Shown here piece after piece: positions 53,756 through 62,986 of a stretch of 64,000 bases of DNA. Position 1 is the first letter of the stretch, and each line of letters starts with the position of its first letter. The DNA lies in the NCBI GenBank assembly GCA_020632795.1, contig JACKEV010000010.1, forward strand, positions 248,001 to 312,000. The letters are read 5' to 3'. The position numbers were made by a program, and so were the translations under genes. Under the pieces are notes generated by a model. The model was not told the origin of the DNA. It was given only the letters and a program-made list of their open reading frames with translations, and searched no databases. Source of the stretch: Alphaproteobacteria bacterium. Lineage in GTDB: Bacteria; Myxococcota_A; UBA796; CAJQPC01.

Positions 53756-55155
53756 GGTCCTCCTGCCGAGAAGCCCAGGATCGGCCAGATGAAGATCACC
53801 ACCACGAGCAGCACCGGGAGCGCGAAGAGCGAAAGAGGCACCCCGACGGCGACACCGGTGCGCAGGTTGACGTATCCGGTGCCGTAGACCATCGCCATCG
53901 CGGGGGTGGAGGTGGGCATGGAGAAGGCCAGGCCGGTGGCGACCGACATCAGGATGGAGACCGCGCGGCCGTCAAGCCCCACGGCGGGGGCGACCGCGAG
54001 CACCGCCGGCAGGGCGATGGCGATGACCGCAGCGTTGGAGACGAACTCGGTGAGCACCATCGCGATCCCGGCGATGCCCGCCAGCGCCAGCCAGGGGTGG
54101 ACCCCACCGGTGGGGATGGCCTGCGCGACAATCCAAGCCATCGCGCCGCTCTGGTCGAGGCCCGCGCCGATCGCGATCGCGCCGCCGTACAGCAGCACGA
54201 TGCCCCAGTTGACCGAGCGCTCGGCCTCCTCCCAGTCCAGGACGCGGAAGGCGAACAGCGCCCCGGAGAACAGCAGCGCCACCGTGCCCAGGCCATACCT
54301 GGGGCCGAAGACCACCAGCGCGGGCACCATGACCGCCAGGATGCCCAGCGTGCGCCACTCCCGGCCCGAGATCGGGCCCTCCTCGGCCACCTGCTGGTCC
54401 AGCTTCGCGATGGCCGGGCCCATCTCCAGGCCCTCGGGGGGGAGCATCACCCGCAGCCAGACGTAGGCCACCGCCACCAGCGACACGACCACCCCCACCG
54501 TCGCCGCGCTGAACTCGAAGAACGCAACCCCACCCACCGGCCCGTGGCCCTCGGCCCAGCGGCTGTAGGTGCTCATGGCCAGCGAGGCCCGCGCCGACGA
54601 GAACAGCGTCAGGTTCGAGCCCAGGATGGTGCCCCAGGCCATCGACAGCAGCAGCCGCCGCGCGGTCCGGCTGCGGGTGGGCAGGTCCAGCGCGCTGATC
54701 ACGCCGATGACGATGGGCAGCATGATCGCGGCGACCGCGTGGGAGACCACCGCGAGGCACATCAGCGTGGAGAGGATCAGCACGGCCCCGGCCAGCCAGT
54801 CCTCGGAGCGGGCCATGCGCCGCATCGCCCACAGCGCCATCCGCTTGGAGAGCCCGGTGCCCAGCATCGCCGAGGCGATCAGGAAGACCCCGATGACGAA
54901 GAACACCGCCTGGTTGCCGAACAGCGCGAAGGCCTCGGACGGAGGCAGCACCCCCAGGATGGGCAGCAGCGCCAGCCCCACCAGCGAGGTCACCGGCAGC
55001 GCGACGGGGGTGGACATCCACCAGCACACGCACAGCGCGAGCACCGCCAGCCCCCGCTGCCCCTCCACGCTCAGGCCGTCCGGCGGCGCAGGCAGGGCGA
55101 TGAGCAGGGCGAGCAGCGGTCCGAGGACGAGGCCGACGCGCTGGGTCCAGGTCAC
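53752..55155 (-). CDS. DASS/SLC13-family anion transporter
   Basis: 467 residues, about 11 membrane helices. It has SLC13 features: SNLTLFSSARASLAMS and SNAAVIAIALPAVLAV, corresponding to the paired SNT-type signatures, and LAFSMPTSTPAMAMVYGTG near the C-terminus. The usual substrates are di- or tricarboxylates or sulfate with sodium; which one cannot be told. Its ATG overlaps the thioesterase stop by 4 nt. Confidence 0.85.
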   Translation of the reverse strand: MTWTQRVGLVLGPLLALLIALPAPPDGLSVEGQRGLAVLALCVCWWMSTPVALPVTSLVGLALLPILGVLPPSEAFALFGNQAVFFVIGVFLIASAMLGTGLSKRMALWAMRRMARSEDWLAGAVLILSTLMCLAVVSHAVAAIMLPIVIGVISALDLPTRSRTARRLLLSMAWGTILGSNLTLFSSARASLAMSTYSRWAEGHGPVGGVAFFEFSAATVGVVVSLVAVAYVWLRVMLPPEGLEMGPAIAKLDQQVAEEGPISGREWRTLGILAVMVPALVVFGPRYGLGTVALLFSGALFAFRVLDWEEAERSVNWGIVLLYGGAIAIGAGLDQSGAMAWIVAQAIPTGGVHPWLALAGIAGIAMVLTEFVSNAAVIAIALPAVLAVAPAVGLDGRAVSILMSVATGLAFSMPTSTPAMAMVYGTGYVNLRTGVAVGVPLSLFALPVLLVVVIFIWPILGFSAGGP

Positions 55156-55583
55156 CCCTCGCGCCCCCGGCGGATGATGTTGTAGACCGCGCGGGCCTGG
55201 GCGATGGGCTGCGCAGGGTCGTCCTGCCAGAGGTCGGCGGTGGTGACCGCCACCCGGTTGCCCAGCCGCACGACCTCGGCCCCGCAGAGCAGGTCGCGGT
55301 CGGGGTGACCCGGGCGCAGGTAGTCGACGCGCAGGTCGACGGTCGAGCAGGCGTGGCTCAGGTCCAGCCGGGAGAACACAGCCAGCCCGCCGGCCGCGTC
55401 CGCCACCGTGGAGAGGACCCCCCCGTGCAGCGCGGGGCGGGAGGGGTCGCCGGTCAGCTCGCGCCGACCGGGCACCCGGAGCACGCAGGTGCCCTCGGAC
55501 AGCGCGTCCACCTTCACGCCGAGCCAGGCGTTGAAGGGGATGTCCTGTTCGAAGAACCGGCGCAGCGCGTCGAGGTCGTTCAT
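55152..55583 (-). CDS. PaaI-type hotdog thioesterase
   Basis: 143 residues. The hotdog fold pattern is clear: PFNAWLGVKVDALSEGTCVLRVPG, LHGGVLSTVADAAGGLAVF (the HGG motif on the long helix), TVDLRVDYLRPGHPDRDL and IAQARAVYNII. Likely hydrolyses acyl-CoA esters. ATG 55583 overlaps by one base the ferredoxin stop (TGATG) and its own stop overlaps the transporter ATG. Five consecutive overlaps link this run of genes. Confidence 0.88.
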   Translation of the reverse strand: MNDLDALRRFFEQDIPFNAWLGVKVDALSEGTCVLRVPGRRELTGDPSRPALHGGVLSTVADAAGGLAVFSRLDLSHACSTVDLRVDYLRPGHPDRDLLCGAEVVRLGNRVAVTTADLWQDDPAQPIAQARAVYNIIRRGREG

Positions 55584-55981
55584 CAGACCAGGAACTCGAA
55601 GGCCCGGACCTTGACCGTGCCCCGAAGGATCTCCGCCCGGCAGGCCAGGCGCAGGTGCTCGGGCTTGCCGTTCTCGGCGAGGGTGGCCCGCTCGCGGTCG
55701 TCCTGCTCGGAGAGGTTCTCAGGCCCCTCCAGCACCTCGATCCGGCAGGTCGCGCAGCTCGAGTCGTTGCAGCCCGAGGCGATGGGCCGCTCCATGTTCC
55801 CGGAGATGTACAGCGGCGAGAAGCCAGCCTGGCCCTCGTAGCTCTGCTCCGCGCCCTCGCCGTCGACGACCACCAGGGTCACCTTCTCTCGGGGGGGGCG
55901 GACCGGCGCGGCCGGCGCATCCTGCTCCGGGGCGATCCCGAGCAGCTTCTTGATGCGCTTGCGGATCCCGAACGGCGTCAT
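55583..55981 (-). CDS. 2Fe-2S ferredoxin
   Basis: 132 residues. The plant-type cluster-binding motif is present as CNDSSCATC (Cys 71, 76, 79), with the fourth Cys at 114 (RLACR). A basic N-terminal extension of about 35 residues (RKRIKKLLGIAPEQ) precedes the fold. Start ATG 55981, GGAG at 5 nt; TACACT near 56031 may be the -10. It heads the run of overlapping genes to 52260. Confidence 0.9.
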   Translation of the reverse strand: MTPFGIRKRIKKLLGIAPEQDAPAAPVRPPREKVTLVVVDGEGAEQSYEGQAGFSPLYISGNMERPIASGCNDSSCATCRIEVLEGPENLSEQDDRERATLAENGKPEHLRLACRAEILRGTVKVRAFEFLV

Positions 55982-56165
55982 CTTCGCTCCAGTCGACGGC
56001 CCGATGCCCGACGGGGCGGGCCGAACCAGGAGTGTAGCGTGTCCCGGCCCGGTCGGCCCGAGAGGGCCGATTCTCAAGAGCTTGGAGGTTGAATCACAGG
56101 TGGCGCCCTTGTCTTCCTGGGCGCACCGTGGCAAGGATCGTGGTGAAGTCGGACAGGGCGAGGAC

Positions 56166-57191
56166 ATGCTGCTGCTCCCATTGCTGATGCTCTCCGGCCC
56201 CGCGCTGGCCCAGGATGTCGGTGAACTTGAGGTCACCGTGGCCAACGGCGCGACGGGCCGCATCTACATCGACGGCCGCGACACGAGCACGGACACCCCT
56301 GGCGTGGTCAAGGGCGTCGAGGCCGGCAACCACATGGTCCAGGTCAAGGGGGACTGCCTCGGGGCGTTCACCCAGATCGACGTGGCCAACGGCCGGCGGA
56401 CCACCATCGAGCTGACCCTGGAGGCGATGGGCGGCTTCGCGGAGATCGTGGTCGAGCCCAAGGACGCCACCGTCTCGATCGACGGCGACGCGATGTCGCC
56501 CCCCTACGCGGTGGAGCTGGCCTGCGGCGACCACGAGATCAGCGCGGCCAAGCGCGGCTTCGTCACCGAGACCCGCACCGAGCGCGTCGAGATGGGCGGC
56601 GCCTACCGCTACAAGTTCGAGCTGCTCCAGGAAGGCTTCGGCTCGGTCTCCGTCGACGTCACCCCCGACAAGGCCAAGGTCTACATCGACGGCGAGCAGG
56701 TCGCGGTGGGCGACGCCACCATCAACCAGGTCAAGTCGGGCCCCCACCAGGTCAAGGCCGAGGCCAACGGCTACGAGACCGCCGAGTCCTCGGTCGCCGT
56801 GCGCCCCAACGAGACTACTTCGGTCACCCTGGCGCTCACCGAGATCGTCACGGACAAGCCCCCCGACATCACCGACCCGCCGCCCCCGCCGCCGGTCGAG
56901 CGCGACAACAAGCGGCTGGCCGGCATCGGCCTCGCGGTCGTGGGCGCGGGCGCTCTGGGCTACGGCGGCTGGCAGTACGGGCAGGCCCGGAACCTGTACA
57001 ACGGCCAGTACAAGCAGCTCCTCGACGAAGACGAGAACAAGGCCGAGGAGTTCTTCTACAACGAGGTCAACCCCCGTCAGGTCCGCGGCATCACCGCCAT
57101 GGTCCTCGGCGGCGTGGCCCTCGCTGGCGGCGGCGCGCTGATCCTCGTCGACGACGACGGCTTCTACGTGGGCATCTCGCGGCAGTTCTGA
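56166..57191 (+). CDS. PEGA-domain protein with C-terminal membrane segments
   Basis: 341 residues. Signal peptide MLLLPLLMLSGPALAQ. Two or three PEGA-type units follow: GRIYIDGRDTSTDTPGVVKGVEAGNHMVQVKG; FAEIVVEPKDATVSIDGD..PYAVELACGDHEI; GSVSVDVTPDKAKVYIDGEQV. Then a Pro linker (about 232-243), a first hydrophobic helix (RLAGIGLAVVGAGALGYGGW), a charged segment and another helix (GITAMVLGGVALAGGGALILV). PEGA domains are found in surface-layer and kinase-associated proteins. The kinase gene follows 113 nt later. Confidence 0.8.
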   Translation: MLLLPLLMLSGPALAQDVGELEVTVANGATGRIYIDGRDTSTDTPGVVKGVEAGNHMVQVKGDCLGAFTQIDVANGRRTTIELTLEAMGGFAEIVVEPKDATVSIDGDAMSPPYAVELACGDHEISAAKRGFVTETRTERVEMGGAYRYKFELLQEGFGSVSVDVTPDKAKVYIDGEQVAVGDATINQVKSGPHQVKAEANGYETAESSVAVRPNETTSVTLALTEIVTDKPPDITDPPPPPPVERDNKRLAGIGLAVVGAGALGYGGWQYGQARNLYNGQYKQLLDEDENKAEEFFYNEVNPRQVRGITAMVLGGVALAGGGALILVDDDGFYVGISRQF

Positions 57192-57304
57192 GCGCGCGCC
57201 GGCTCTCTGCTCTGTCCGGGCCTCCTCGGGGTCCAGGGCATGCAGTTCGTTCCCTTCTGTCAGCGGATGCGCTATAGTCGGGTGCGCTCATCAGGAGGGG
57301 GGTC

Positions 57305-58582
57305 GTGGGAAGACCACGTCGATACAAGGTCCTTGGTGTCCTCGGTCAGGGGGGCTTCGGGACCGTCTACCGTGCGCAGTTCATGGGAGAGAACCACTTC
57401 TCCAAGCTCGTCGCGCTCAAGGTGCTCAACCCCGACACTGCCGGGATCGATGAGATCGCGCGTCGGCTGCGCGACGAAGCCCGGGTGCTCGGTCTCATGC
57501 GACACCGCGCCATCGTCCAGGTGGATCGCCTCATCCGGCTCGACAACAAGTGGACCGTGGTCATGGAGTACGTCCACGGCGTCGACCTCAAGCGCCTGCT
57601 CACGCTGGGCCGGCTCCCCCCCCGACCCGCTCTGGAGATCATCGCCGAGGCCGCTGGCGCGTTGCACGTCGCCTACAACAGCCATGGCGAGGACGGGCGC
57701 CCCATCCGGCTCCTGCATCGGGACATCAAGCCCCCCAACATCCACCTCACGCCGTTCGGAGAGGTGAAGGTCCTGGACTTCGGGGTCGCGCGCGCCGAGT
57801 TCGCCAACCGCGAGGCGGTCACCCAGCAGTGGGCGTTCGGCTCGCCGGGCTACATGTCCCCCGAGCGATTGGACGGCCAGGACGATGGTCCCGCGATCGA
57901 CGTCTACGCGCTCGGGGTCGTGCTCCTGGAGCTGCTTCTGGGGGAGACCTTCGGCAAGACCTCTGCGGACGAGCGCCGCCACGAAGCCCGGGTGCGCAAG
58001 GCTCTGGAGAAGCTCAGGCAGCTCGGCACCCACCGTGACGTCACGGCCCTGGTCGAGGCCATGCTCGCCTGGGATCCGGCGCGTCGCCCCCGCGCTCGGG
58101 ACGTCGAGGAGCGCAGCCTGATCCTGGCGGGGATGGCGAACGGGCCGCCGCTCCGGTTCTGGGCGGAGGAGCCGGTGGAGGGCCTGCTCACCGAGGCCGA
58201 GCAGGCCGCCGCGCAGTACCCCGAGCAGTTCACGATCCTGACTGAGACCGGCGTCGACGAACCGGCCGCCGACAGCGCCCCCATGACCACCTGGGAGCCC
58301 GCGTCCCTCGATGCCCCGCGCTTCCCCTCCAACCACGGGCCGCTGGAGCCCGGAGAGACCCGGATCGAGCGCCACGCGCGGGAGCGGACCGGCGACACGT
58401 TCTCCCTCCCCATCCCCATGTCCACCGATCGCACCCCGCGCCGCCCGCGCTCCGTGCTGCCGCTGGTGATGCTCTTCCTCGCGATGAGCGTGGTCTCGGT
58501 GGGCGGGGTCATCTTCATCGCCTGGAGCCTGGCCCAGGCGGACGCAGCGTCCGTGGTGCTCCCGGACGCGCCCCCCCGCTGA
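57305..58582 (+). CDS. Ser/Thr protein kinase, membrane-anchored
   Basis: 425 residues. Hanks kinase: GQGGFG (14-19), ALKVL Lys 39, HRDIKPPN with catalytic Asp, DFGVARAE and SPERLDG. The region 280-395 is a low-complexity linker with many acidic and Thr/Ser residues. A single membrane helix (VLPLVMLFLAMSVVSVGGVIFIAWSL) is near the C-terminus and leaves only about 20 residues outside, so there is no sensor domain. The GTG start at 57305 has AGGAGGGG upstream; TATAGT near 57273 may be its -10. Confidence 0.9.
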   Translation: MGRPRRYKVLGVLGQGGFGTVYRAQFMGENHFSKLVALKVLNPDTAGIDEIARRLRDEARVLGLMRHRAIVQVDRLIRLDNKWTVVMEYVHGVDLKRLLTLGRLPPRPALEIIAEAAGALHVAYNSHGEDGRPIRLLHRDIKPPNIHLTPFGEVKVLDFGVARAEFANREAVTQQWAFGSPGYMSPERLDGQDDGPAIDVYALGVVLLELLLGETFGKTSADERRHEARVRKALEKLRQLGTHRDVTALVEAMLAWDPARRPRARDVEERSLILAGMANGPPLRFWAEEPVEGLLTEAEQAAAQYPEQFTILTETGVDEPAADSAPMTTWEPASLDAPRFPSNHGPLEPGETRIERHARERTGDTFSLPIPMSTDRTPRRPRSVLPLVMLFLAMSVVSVGGVIFIAWSLAQADAASVVLPDAPPR

Positions 58583-58649
58583 ACACCTGGGGAGCCCCTG
58601 CACACGTTCTGACTGGCCCCGCCCCTCCGCGTCGGCTAGCTCCTCCAGG

Positions 58650-60050
58650 ATGCCTGCCCCGCCCTTCGAGATCGTGACCGACCCCGGCGTGCTCGCCGGC
58701 TACCTCAGCGACGCCTCCAACACCCGGGGCCACGCCGAGGCCCTGGTCCGCCCGCGCTCCACCGCAGAGGTCTCTGCGGTCGTGGCCTGGTGCCAGCGCC
58801 ACGCCATCCCCCTCACCGTCACCGCCCAGCGCACCTCCACCACCGGCGGCCCCGTGCCCGAGGGCGGCTGGCTGTTGTCCACCGAGCGCCTGGACCGCGT
58901 CCTGGCGATCACCGACACCCACGCCACCGCCCAGGCCGGGGTGATGCTGGGGGCCTTCCAGGACGAGCTGGAGGCCCGGGGCCGGCTCTACCCCCCCGAC
59001 CCCACCTCCCGCGACGAGTGCAGCCTGGGGGGCTCCATCGCCTGCAACGCCTCGGGGGCGCGCACCTACCGCTACGGCCCCACCCGCCCCTGGGTCGAGG
59101 CTGTCGAGGTCGTGCTGCCCACCGGCGAGGTGCGCCACGCCGACCGCAGCACCCCCATCCCCGCCGACTGGCCCCGGGTCGCCTGGACCGAGCCCCACGT
59201 CAAGACCGCCACGGGCCTCTATCCCGCCGACAACCTGCTGGACCTCTTCATCGGTCAGGAGGGCATCCTGGGGGTCATCACCCAGGCCACCGTGCGGCTG
59301 ACCGCCCGCCCCGAGCGGGTGTTCTCGGTGCTGATCTGGTTCCCCTCCACCCCGGCGGGCCTGGACTTCGTGCGGGCCGCCAAGGCGTCCGCCGCCCTCT
59401 CCCCCCGCTGCCTGGAGTGGTACGACCGCCACAGCCTGGACCTCGTGCGGGAGCGGGTCCCCGAGATCCCCGCCGCCGCCTGCGCCGCGCTGTGGTGCGA
59501 GCAGGAGTGCACCGAGGCCACCCAGGACGCCCTGATGGAGGCCTGGCTCGCCGCGATCGAGGCCAGCGGGGCCCTGGCCGACGACACCCTCTTCGCCGAC
59601 GACCCCGCCAGCCTGGCCCGGCTGCGCGCCATCCGGCACGCCGTGCCCGCCGGGGTCAACGAGCGCGTCGCCCGCAACGGCATGCCCAAGGTGGGCACCG
59701 ACTTCGCCGTGCCCGACCGCGCCCTGGACGACATGATGGCCGCCTACGAGGCCACCCTCCTGCCCCACGTCCTGTTCGGGCACGTCGGGGACAACCACCT
59801 CCACCTCAACCTGCTGCCCCGCACCCCCGCGGAGCTGGAGCAGGCCTGGGGGATCTGGCGCGACCTGTACGCCCGAGCCCTCGCCGCCGGGGGCACGCTC
59901 TCGGCAGAGCACGGCGTGGGCAAGCTCAAGCGCCCCTACCTCGCCGAGATGGTGGGGCCCGAGGTGATCTCCGCCTTCGCCGCGCTCAAGCGGCACCTCG
60001 ACCCGGCGTGGATCCTGGGGCGCGGGACGATGTTGGGGTACCAGGTGTAA
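58650..60050 (+). CDS. FAD-linked oxidase, GlcD/D-lactate-dehydrogenase-like
   Basis: 466 residues. The FAD-binding type-4 domain is at about 20-200 (VRPRSTAEVSAVVAWCQRHAIPL, LGGSIACNASGARTYRYGPTRPWV). The C-terminal oxidase domain has FGHVGDNHLHLNLLP and TLSAEHGVGKLK, with metal/substrate His residues (His in GHVGDNH and EHG). Typical substrates are glycolate or D-2-hydroxy acids. TAGCTC lies 7 nt before the ATG, a possible leaderless arrangement. Monocistronic or first of the next group. Confidence 0.92.
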   Translation: MPAPPFEIVTDPGVLAGYLSDASNTRGHAEALVRPRSTAEVSAVVAWCQRHAIPLTVTAQRTSTTGGPVPEGGWLLSTERLDRVLAITDTHATAQAGVMLGAFQDELEARGRLYPPDPTSRDECSLGGSIACNASGARTYRYGPTRPWVEAVEVVLPTGEVRHADRSTPIPADWPRVAWTEPHVKTATGLYPADNLLDLFIGQEGILGVITQATVRLTARPERVFSVLIWFPSTPAGLDFVRAAKASAALSPRCLEWYDRHSLDLVRERVPEIPAAACAALWCEQECTEATQDALMEAWLAAIEASGALADDTLFADDPASLARLRAIRHAVPAGVNERVARNGMPKVGTDFAVPDRALDDMMAAYEATLLPHVLFGHVGDNHLHLNLLPRTPAELEQAWGIWRDLYARALAAGGTLSAEHGVGKLKRPYLAEMVGPEVISAFAALKRHLDPAWILGRGTMLGYQV

Positions 60051-60106
60051 GGTAGAGCCCGCTCCGTCCGTTGCTCGGGCGGAGGTGAAGATGGAGACGC
60101 CGACCC

Positions 60107-60706
60107 TTGAACGGACTGGGCGCCGCAGTCAGAGACGACGGGCTGATCCCGCTCCAGGTGGAGCAGGCGGTCGTCGTTCGGCTGCACGAGGGCGACCGCC
60201 AGGCGGCCGGCCAGCTCTACGTCTGGTACGGCGAGCGCCTGTTCCGGCAGGTGATCCTGCCCCGCCTGCCCATCCGGGAGCTGGCCGAGGACGTCCTCCG
60301 CGACACCTTCCGGCTGGCGCTGGAGCGCATCGACCAGTTCCGCCTCACCGACCGGAGCATCTTCTACTGGCTGCGCCGGATCGCGATCAACCGCGCGATC
60401 GACGTGCACCGCGCCCACCAGCGCGAGCAGCGCCTCCAGGACAAGGTCGAGCAGGAGGCGGACCGCGTCATGGGCCAGGCCCCGCCGGCCCCGGATCGCG
60501 GCCAGCAGGTCGCCGAGACCCGCGCCCTCGTCGAGGAGGCCCTCGAGCAGCTCAACCCCCGCTACGCCGAGGCCCTGCGGCTGCGCCTCATCGAGGACCG
60601 CGACCGCGAGGAGTGCGCTGACCTCATGGGCGTGACGGTCGGCAACTTTGACGTGATCCTCCACCGCGCCACCAAGGCCTTTCGCAAGAAGTACCCCCCC
60701 CGATGA
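60107..60706 (+). CDS. ECF-like RNA polymerase sigma factor
   Basis: 199 residues. Region 2 is GQLYVWYGERLFRQVILPRL, ELAEDVLRDTFRLALERI and IFYWLRRIAINRAIDVHR. Region 4 is LNPRYAEALRLRLIEDRDREECADLMGVTVGNFDVILHRATKAFRKKY. The predicted start is TTG 60107, with GGAG about 10 nt before. A much better ribosome site (GGAGGTGAAG before ATG 60091) lies in a different frame, so the N-terminus may contain an indel. Its stop overlaps the next gene by 4 nt (ATGA). Confidence 0.85.
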   Translation: MNGLGAAVRDDGLIPLQVEQAVVVRLHEGDRQAAGQLYVWYGERLFRQVILPRLPIRELAEDVLRDTFRLALERIDQFRLTDRSIFYWLRRIAINRAIDVHRAHQREQRLQDKVEQEADRVMGQAPPAPDRGQQVAETRALVEEALEQLNPRYAEALRLRLIEDRDREECADLMGVTVGNFDVILHRATKAFRKKYPPR

Positions 60707-62103
60707 CCCCCGAAGAACAGGCATCGCAGCTCGCGCGCTGGCTGTCGGATCAACCCGGCAGCGAGCCGCCTGCCGACCTCGACGCCGAGGTCGTGGAGGC
60801 GGTCTACGCGCTGCGCCCGGACCTCGCGCCGGCGCCCCGGGTGTCGATCGACGACATCCTGGCGGGGGTCACCGCGGGGCCCTTCGCGCCGGCCGGTGCG
60901 AACACCCCGGCGCCGCCGCTGCCCGAGCCCCCCGCCGAGGTGGTGGACCTCGCCGCCGCCCGTCGGCGCCGCAGCCGGGGCATCTGGGGCGGGCTGGGCA
61001 CCCTCGCCGCCGCCGCGCTGGTGCTCATGGTCGTCATGCCCGCCAAGGAGGAGGCCCCCGGCGGCGCCCCGCTGCCCATCACCACCGACGCCCCCGCCGA
61101 CGCCCTCAGCGACGACCTCCCCCAGCAGGACGCCAGGCCCGAGGCCACCGAGCAGGAGCTGTGGGATCCGGGCCCGGCCGGCGAGCCGACGAGCGCCCCC
61201 GAGGGCGAGGCGGCCCCCCCGCCCAGGACCCCCTCCACCCCCGACATGTCCGAGCGCATCAGCCAGACCGTGCGCCCGGAGCCGACCCCCAGCGCGGGCG
61301 CGACGGCCGGCGGCGGGTTGGTGGCGGGCCCCTACGACCGCCTCGATCTGGGGGGCGAGCGGCGCGAGGCCGACGCGCCGCAGGCGAGGCCCGTCGAGGA
61401 GCCCGCGCCCCTGACCGAGGTCACCGCCGCGGAGGTCGCGAGCGCCCCGGCCCCCCAGCAGGCCACCCAGGCCAAGAGCGTCTCCAGCGCCTCCTCCTCC
61501 CGCAGCTACGACGCCTACGACGACCTCGACGAGATGGCCGCCGAGGACCAGCGGGGCGGCCGCGCCCGCGACGCCTCCCGTCGCCCCCCCCGCCGGCAGA
61601 CCTCCGGCAACATCGACACCCCCGCCGAGCCCGACGACGCCGTCGCCGACGGCTGGATCGAGGAGTCGGACGAGGCCGGCGTCGCCCAGGCCCCCATGCC
61701 GACCGACCTGCCGGGCCTGCGGGCGGCGGCCTTCCCCGGCGACTACCGCAGCACCTGGTACGTCGGCACCGCCTACGAGGCCGAGGTCGCGCCCATCCTC
61801 GCCGAGGCGGTGGCGGCGGGGGGCCCGGCCGCCTCCGCCCGCGTCTGCGCCGCCCACATCAACGACGACCCGCTCATCGTCGGCCAGGACATGGCCGCCC
61901 GCGCCGCAGGGTACGCCCTGGCCGCCGGCGACCCCACCGCCGCGCTGCAACACGTCCGGGCCGGCAAGGGTCGCTCCAGCGCAAACTCGGCGTTCCTCGC
62001 CCGGCTCTACGCCCTGGAGGGCCAGGCCCTGGAGGCCAGCGGCGACATCGAGGGCGCGCTGAACGCCTACCGCACCGCCGCCACCCTCAACCGCGCACGC
62101 TGA
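60703..62103 (+). CDS. Probable anti-sigma or sigma-associated membrane protein
   Basis: 466 residues. A cytoplasmic N-terminus (about 1-95) is followed by one membrane helix (GIWGGLGTLAAAALVLMVVM) and a long Pro/Glu/Ala-rich region. The C-terminal part (about 345-466) reads as helical repeats (AAGYALAAGDPTAALQHVRAG, FLARLYALEGQALEASGDIEGALNAYR), TPR-like. Position overlapping the sigma gene supports an anti-sigma role. No zinc-binding anti-sigma (HxxxCxxC) motif is visible. Confidence 0.65.
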   Translation: MTPEEQASQLARWLSDQPGSEPPADLDAEVVEAVYALRPDLAPAPRVSIDDILAGVTAGPFAPAGANTPAPPLPEPPAEVVDLAAARRRRSRGIWGGLGTLAAAALVLMVVMPAKEEAPGGAPLPITTDAPADALSDDLPQQDARPEATEQELWDPGPAGEPTSAPEGEAAPPPRTPSTPDMSERISQTVRPEPTPSAGATAGGGLVAGPYDRLDLGGERREADAPQARPVEEPAPLTEVTAAEVASAPAPQQATQAKSVSSASSSRSYDAYDDLDEMAAEDQRGGRARDASRRPPRRQTSGNIDTPAEPDDAVADGWIEESDEAGVAQAPMPTDLPGLRAAAFPGDYRSTWYVGTAYEAEVAPILAEAVAAGGPAASARVCAAHINDDPLIVGQDMAARAAGYALAAGDPTAALQHVRAGKGRSSANSAFLARLYALEGQALEASGDIEGALNAYRTAATLNRAR

Positions 62104-62140
62104 GGGAGCACGGCCCCCGCCTGCGGGATAATGGGCGGCG

Positions 62141-62986
62141 ATGCCGCTGTCCCCTGCCATCGCCCGCGCGCTCGCCCGCACCCGCCTCTCCCCCGAGGAC
62201 CGCGCGCTGCTCGACGACCTGCGCTTCTACGACGCCGGTCACGGCTACGATCCCTTCGGCCTGCACCCCGCCTACGTGGCGCTGGGGCTGGCCCTGCTGC
62301 GCCCGATCTACGACCACTACTTCCGGGTGCTCTCCTTCGGGGCCGAGCACATCCCGCACGAGGGGCCCGCGATCCTGGCGGGCAACCACTCCGGGACCCT
62401 GCCCTTCGACGCGATGATGCTCTGGATCGACGTGCTGCTGCACACCCGGCGGGTGGTGCGCTCGGTGGCCGACCACTTCGTGCCCACCCTGCCGATCCTC
62501 GGGACCCTGTTCCACCGCAGCGGGGCGGTGGGCGGCTCCCGGGGCAACGTGCGCAAGCTGCTGGAGAACGGCGAGCTGATGGCGATCTTCCCCGAGGGCA
62601 CCGTCGGCATCGGCAAGGGCTTCGACAAGCGCTACCAGCTTGAGCGGTTCCGGGTGGGGCACGCCGAGCTGTCCATCCGCCACCGCGCTCCGGTGGTCCC
62701 GGTGGGCTTCGTGGGCGCCGAGGAGCAGATGCCCCAGCTCACCAAGCTGGTGGGGTTGGGCCGGGTGATGGGCCTGCCCTACGTGCCCGTGCCCGCGACC
62801 CCGATCCCGCTGCCGGTGCGCTACCGCATCCACTACGGGCCGCCCATCCCGCTGCATGAGCAGTACCCCCCCGACGCCGCGGACGACCCCGACGCCGTGC
62901 GCGAGGCCGCCGCCCGGGTCCAGCAGGCGGTCCAGGACCTCCTCCAGCAGGGCCTTCGGATCCGCAAGGGGAGGCTGTTCACATGA
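62141..62986 (+). CDS. Lysophospholipid acyltransferase, MGAT-like subgroup
   Basis: 281 residues. The acyltransferase core has NHSGTLPFDAMM, with H-x6-D spacing as in the MGAT-like subgroup of LPLATs (rather than H-x4-D), and IFPEGTVGIGKGF. One or two membrane-associated helices are at about 40-60. It would acylate a lipid acceptor. GATAAT lies 8 nt before the ATG, so the transcript may be leaderless. Its stop overlaps the next ATG by 4 nt. Confidence 0.88.
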   Translation: MPLSPAIARALARTRLSPEDRALLDDLRFYDAGHGYDPFGLHPAYVALGLALLRPIYDHYFRVLSFGAEHIPHEGPAILAGNHSGTLPFDAMMLWIDVLLHTRRVVRSVADHFVPTLPILGTLFHRSGAVGGSRGNVRKLLENGELMAIFPEGTVGIGKGFDKRYQLERFRVGHAELSIRHRAPVVPVGFVGAEEQMPQLTKLVGLGRVMGLPYVPVPATPIPLPVRYRIHYGPPIPLHEQYPPDAADDPDAVREAAARVQQAVQDLLQQGLRIRKGRLFT

